Assembly (NCBI GenBank): GCA_900550355.1 | Contig: URRT01000088.1 | Coordinates: forward strand, 1-7,529 | Reading direction: 5' to 3' | Source of the DNA: an uncultured Collinsella sp. | GTDB taxonomy: Bacteria; Actinomycetota; Coriobacteriia; Coriobacteriales; Coriobacteriaceae | DNA: 7,529 nt | Part shown: positions 7,414 to 7,529 of the stretch, in pieces | Position numbering within the stretch: the first letter of the stretch is position 1 | How the letters are laid out: the number at the start of each line of letters is the position of its first letter | Position numbers and translations under genes: made by a program | The notes under the pieces: model-generated | Seen by the model: the letters and a program-made list of their open reading frames with translations, nothing else | Told to the model about the DNA's origin: nothing | Databases searched by the model: none

Positions 7414-7435
7414 GGTTACTCAGATGGCACGTACG

Positions 7436-7450
7436 CGGGGAACCCCCCCG
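7436..7450. repeat. Inverted repeat copy 2, in the predicted mraZ leader
   Basis: On the minus strand this reads CGGGG-GGGTT-CCCCG, five-base arms around a five-base centre. Its 13-base core GGGGGGGTTCCCC matches the copy at 7474-7486 at 12 of 13 positions, 37 bp away. It lies roughly 10-25 nt downstream of the predicted transcription start, so it could act as a second operator or as an RNA hairpin in the leader. It is an exact sequence observation; the role is inferred. Confidence 0.65.
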
Positions 7451-7466
7451 CCTGTCGACGTCATCA

Positions 7467-7495
7467 ATAATATGGGGAACCGCCCCATTTTTCAA
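7467..7495 (-). promoter_or_regulatory. mraZ (dcw operon) sigma-70-type promoter
   Basis: The -35 hexamer TTGAAA (7490-7495) and -10 hexamer TATTAT (7467-7472) are separated by exactly 17 bp, the optimal spacing. Each matches the consensus at four or five of six positions. Transcription would start near 7460, giving a leader of about 62 nt before mraZ. This AT-rich patch stands out in a GC-rich region. It probably drives at least mraZ, rsmH, ftsL and ftsI, and perhaps all seven genes. Confidence 0.75.
7473..7487. repeat. Inverted repeat copy 1, filling the promoter spacer
   Basis: On the minus strand this reads TGGGG-CGGTT-CCCCA, a perfect five-base inverted repeat with a five-base centre. 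It occupies 15 of the 17 bases between the -35 and -10 hexamers, directly abutting the -10. Each arm is a TGGGG box, the sequence class bound by MraZ in E. coli, here facing each other at a 10-bp step. A protein bound here would block RNA polymerase, so this is a strong operator candidate. Confidence 0.65.
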
Positions 7496-7529
7496 CACCT
7501 TTCCCCACCCCTTCCCCCACCCCGCCCCA
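7483..7529 (-). promoter_or_regulatory. TGGGG direct-repeat array, candidate MraZ boxes
   Basis: On the minus strand TGGGG occurs at 7525-7529, 7515-7519, 7503-7507 and 7483-7487. The first two are exactly 10 bp apart, the last two 20 bp apart with a degenerate TGTTG midway (7493-7497), and the phase slips by 2 bp between the pairs. E. coli MraZ recognises TGGGN repeats with a 10-bp period near its own promoter. The array overlaps the -35 and extends upstream to the window edge, so more boxes may lie outside. Confidence 0.55.
7503..7528 (-). other. Potential G-quadruplex motif upstream of the -35
   Basis: The minus strand holds five G-tracts of four or five bases (7525-7528, 7520-7523, 7514-7518, 7508-7511, 7503-7506) separated by one- or two-base linkers. 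Four-G tracts with such short loops fit the classical intramolecular quadruplex pattern very well. The motif overlaps the TGGGG boxes, so the G-richness may simply reflect protein-binding sites. Whether it folds in the cell cannot be told from sequence. Confidence 0.5.

Noticed and set aside
1..7529. CRISPR arrays, tRNA or rRNA genes, insertion sequences, phage genes or a novel defence system
   Set aside because: The window is almost wholly filled by seven conserved dcw genes; no spaced repeats, transposase or RNA gene structure was seen.

Overview
The window is a segment of the division and cell wall (dcw) cluster, with all seven genes on the minus strand. Transcription runs from the right edge towards the left: mraZ, rsmH, an ftsL-like gene, ftsI (pbpB), murF, mraY and the 5' two-thirds of murD, which runs off the left edge. 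GC content is high, and the MraY active-site segment (RSLGL...AK) and the RsmH Cys-rich insertion look actinobacterial. The FtsI without PASTA domains and the high-GC but not Streptomyces-like codon use suggest a Coriobacteriia member such as Collinsella. This assignment is inferred from general resemblance, not from a search.

Layout from right to left. Positions 7399-7529 hold the regulatory head of the cluster. It has a well-formed sigma-70-type promoter (TTGAAA, 17 bp, TATTAT). A run of TGGGG boxes lies in and upstream of the promoter, overlapping a G-quadruplex-type G-tract array. A nearly identical inverted repeat (GGGGNGGTTCCCC) occurs twice, once filling the -35/-10 spacer and once in the predicted leader. 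mraZ (6964-7398) encodes the likely repressor acting on this DNA. rsmH (5978-6943) encodes the 16S rRNA C1402 methyltransferase. After a 90-bp gap with no clear signal apart from an RBS come ftsL-like (5417-5887) and ftsI (3534-5399), which encode the septal membrane partner and the septal transpeptidase. A 127-bp gap (3407-3533) follows, where murE stands in many other dcw clusters. murF, mraY and murD then follow with gaps of 3 and 9 bp, the pattern expected of translationally coupled genes.

Functionally, MurD and MurF make the UDP-MurNAc-pentapeptide in the cytoplasm, MraY moves it to undecaprenyl phosphate to give lipid I, and FtsI with the FtsL-like protein cross-links the finished material at the septum. 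MraZ probably sets expression of the whole run. Most of this is ordinary housekeeping. The parts worth a second look are the paired inverted repeats and G-rich array upstream of mraZ, the KPG in place of KTG in the FtsI active site, the missing murE, and a replaced lysine in MraY.
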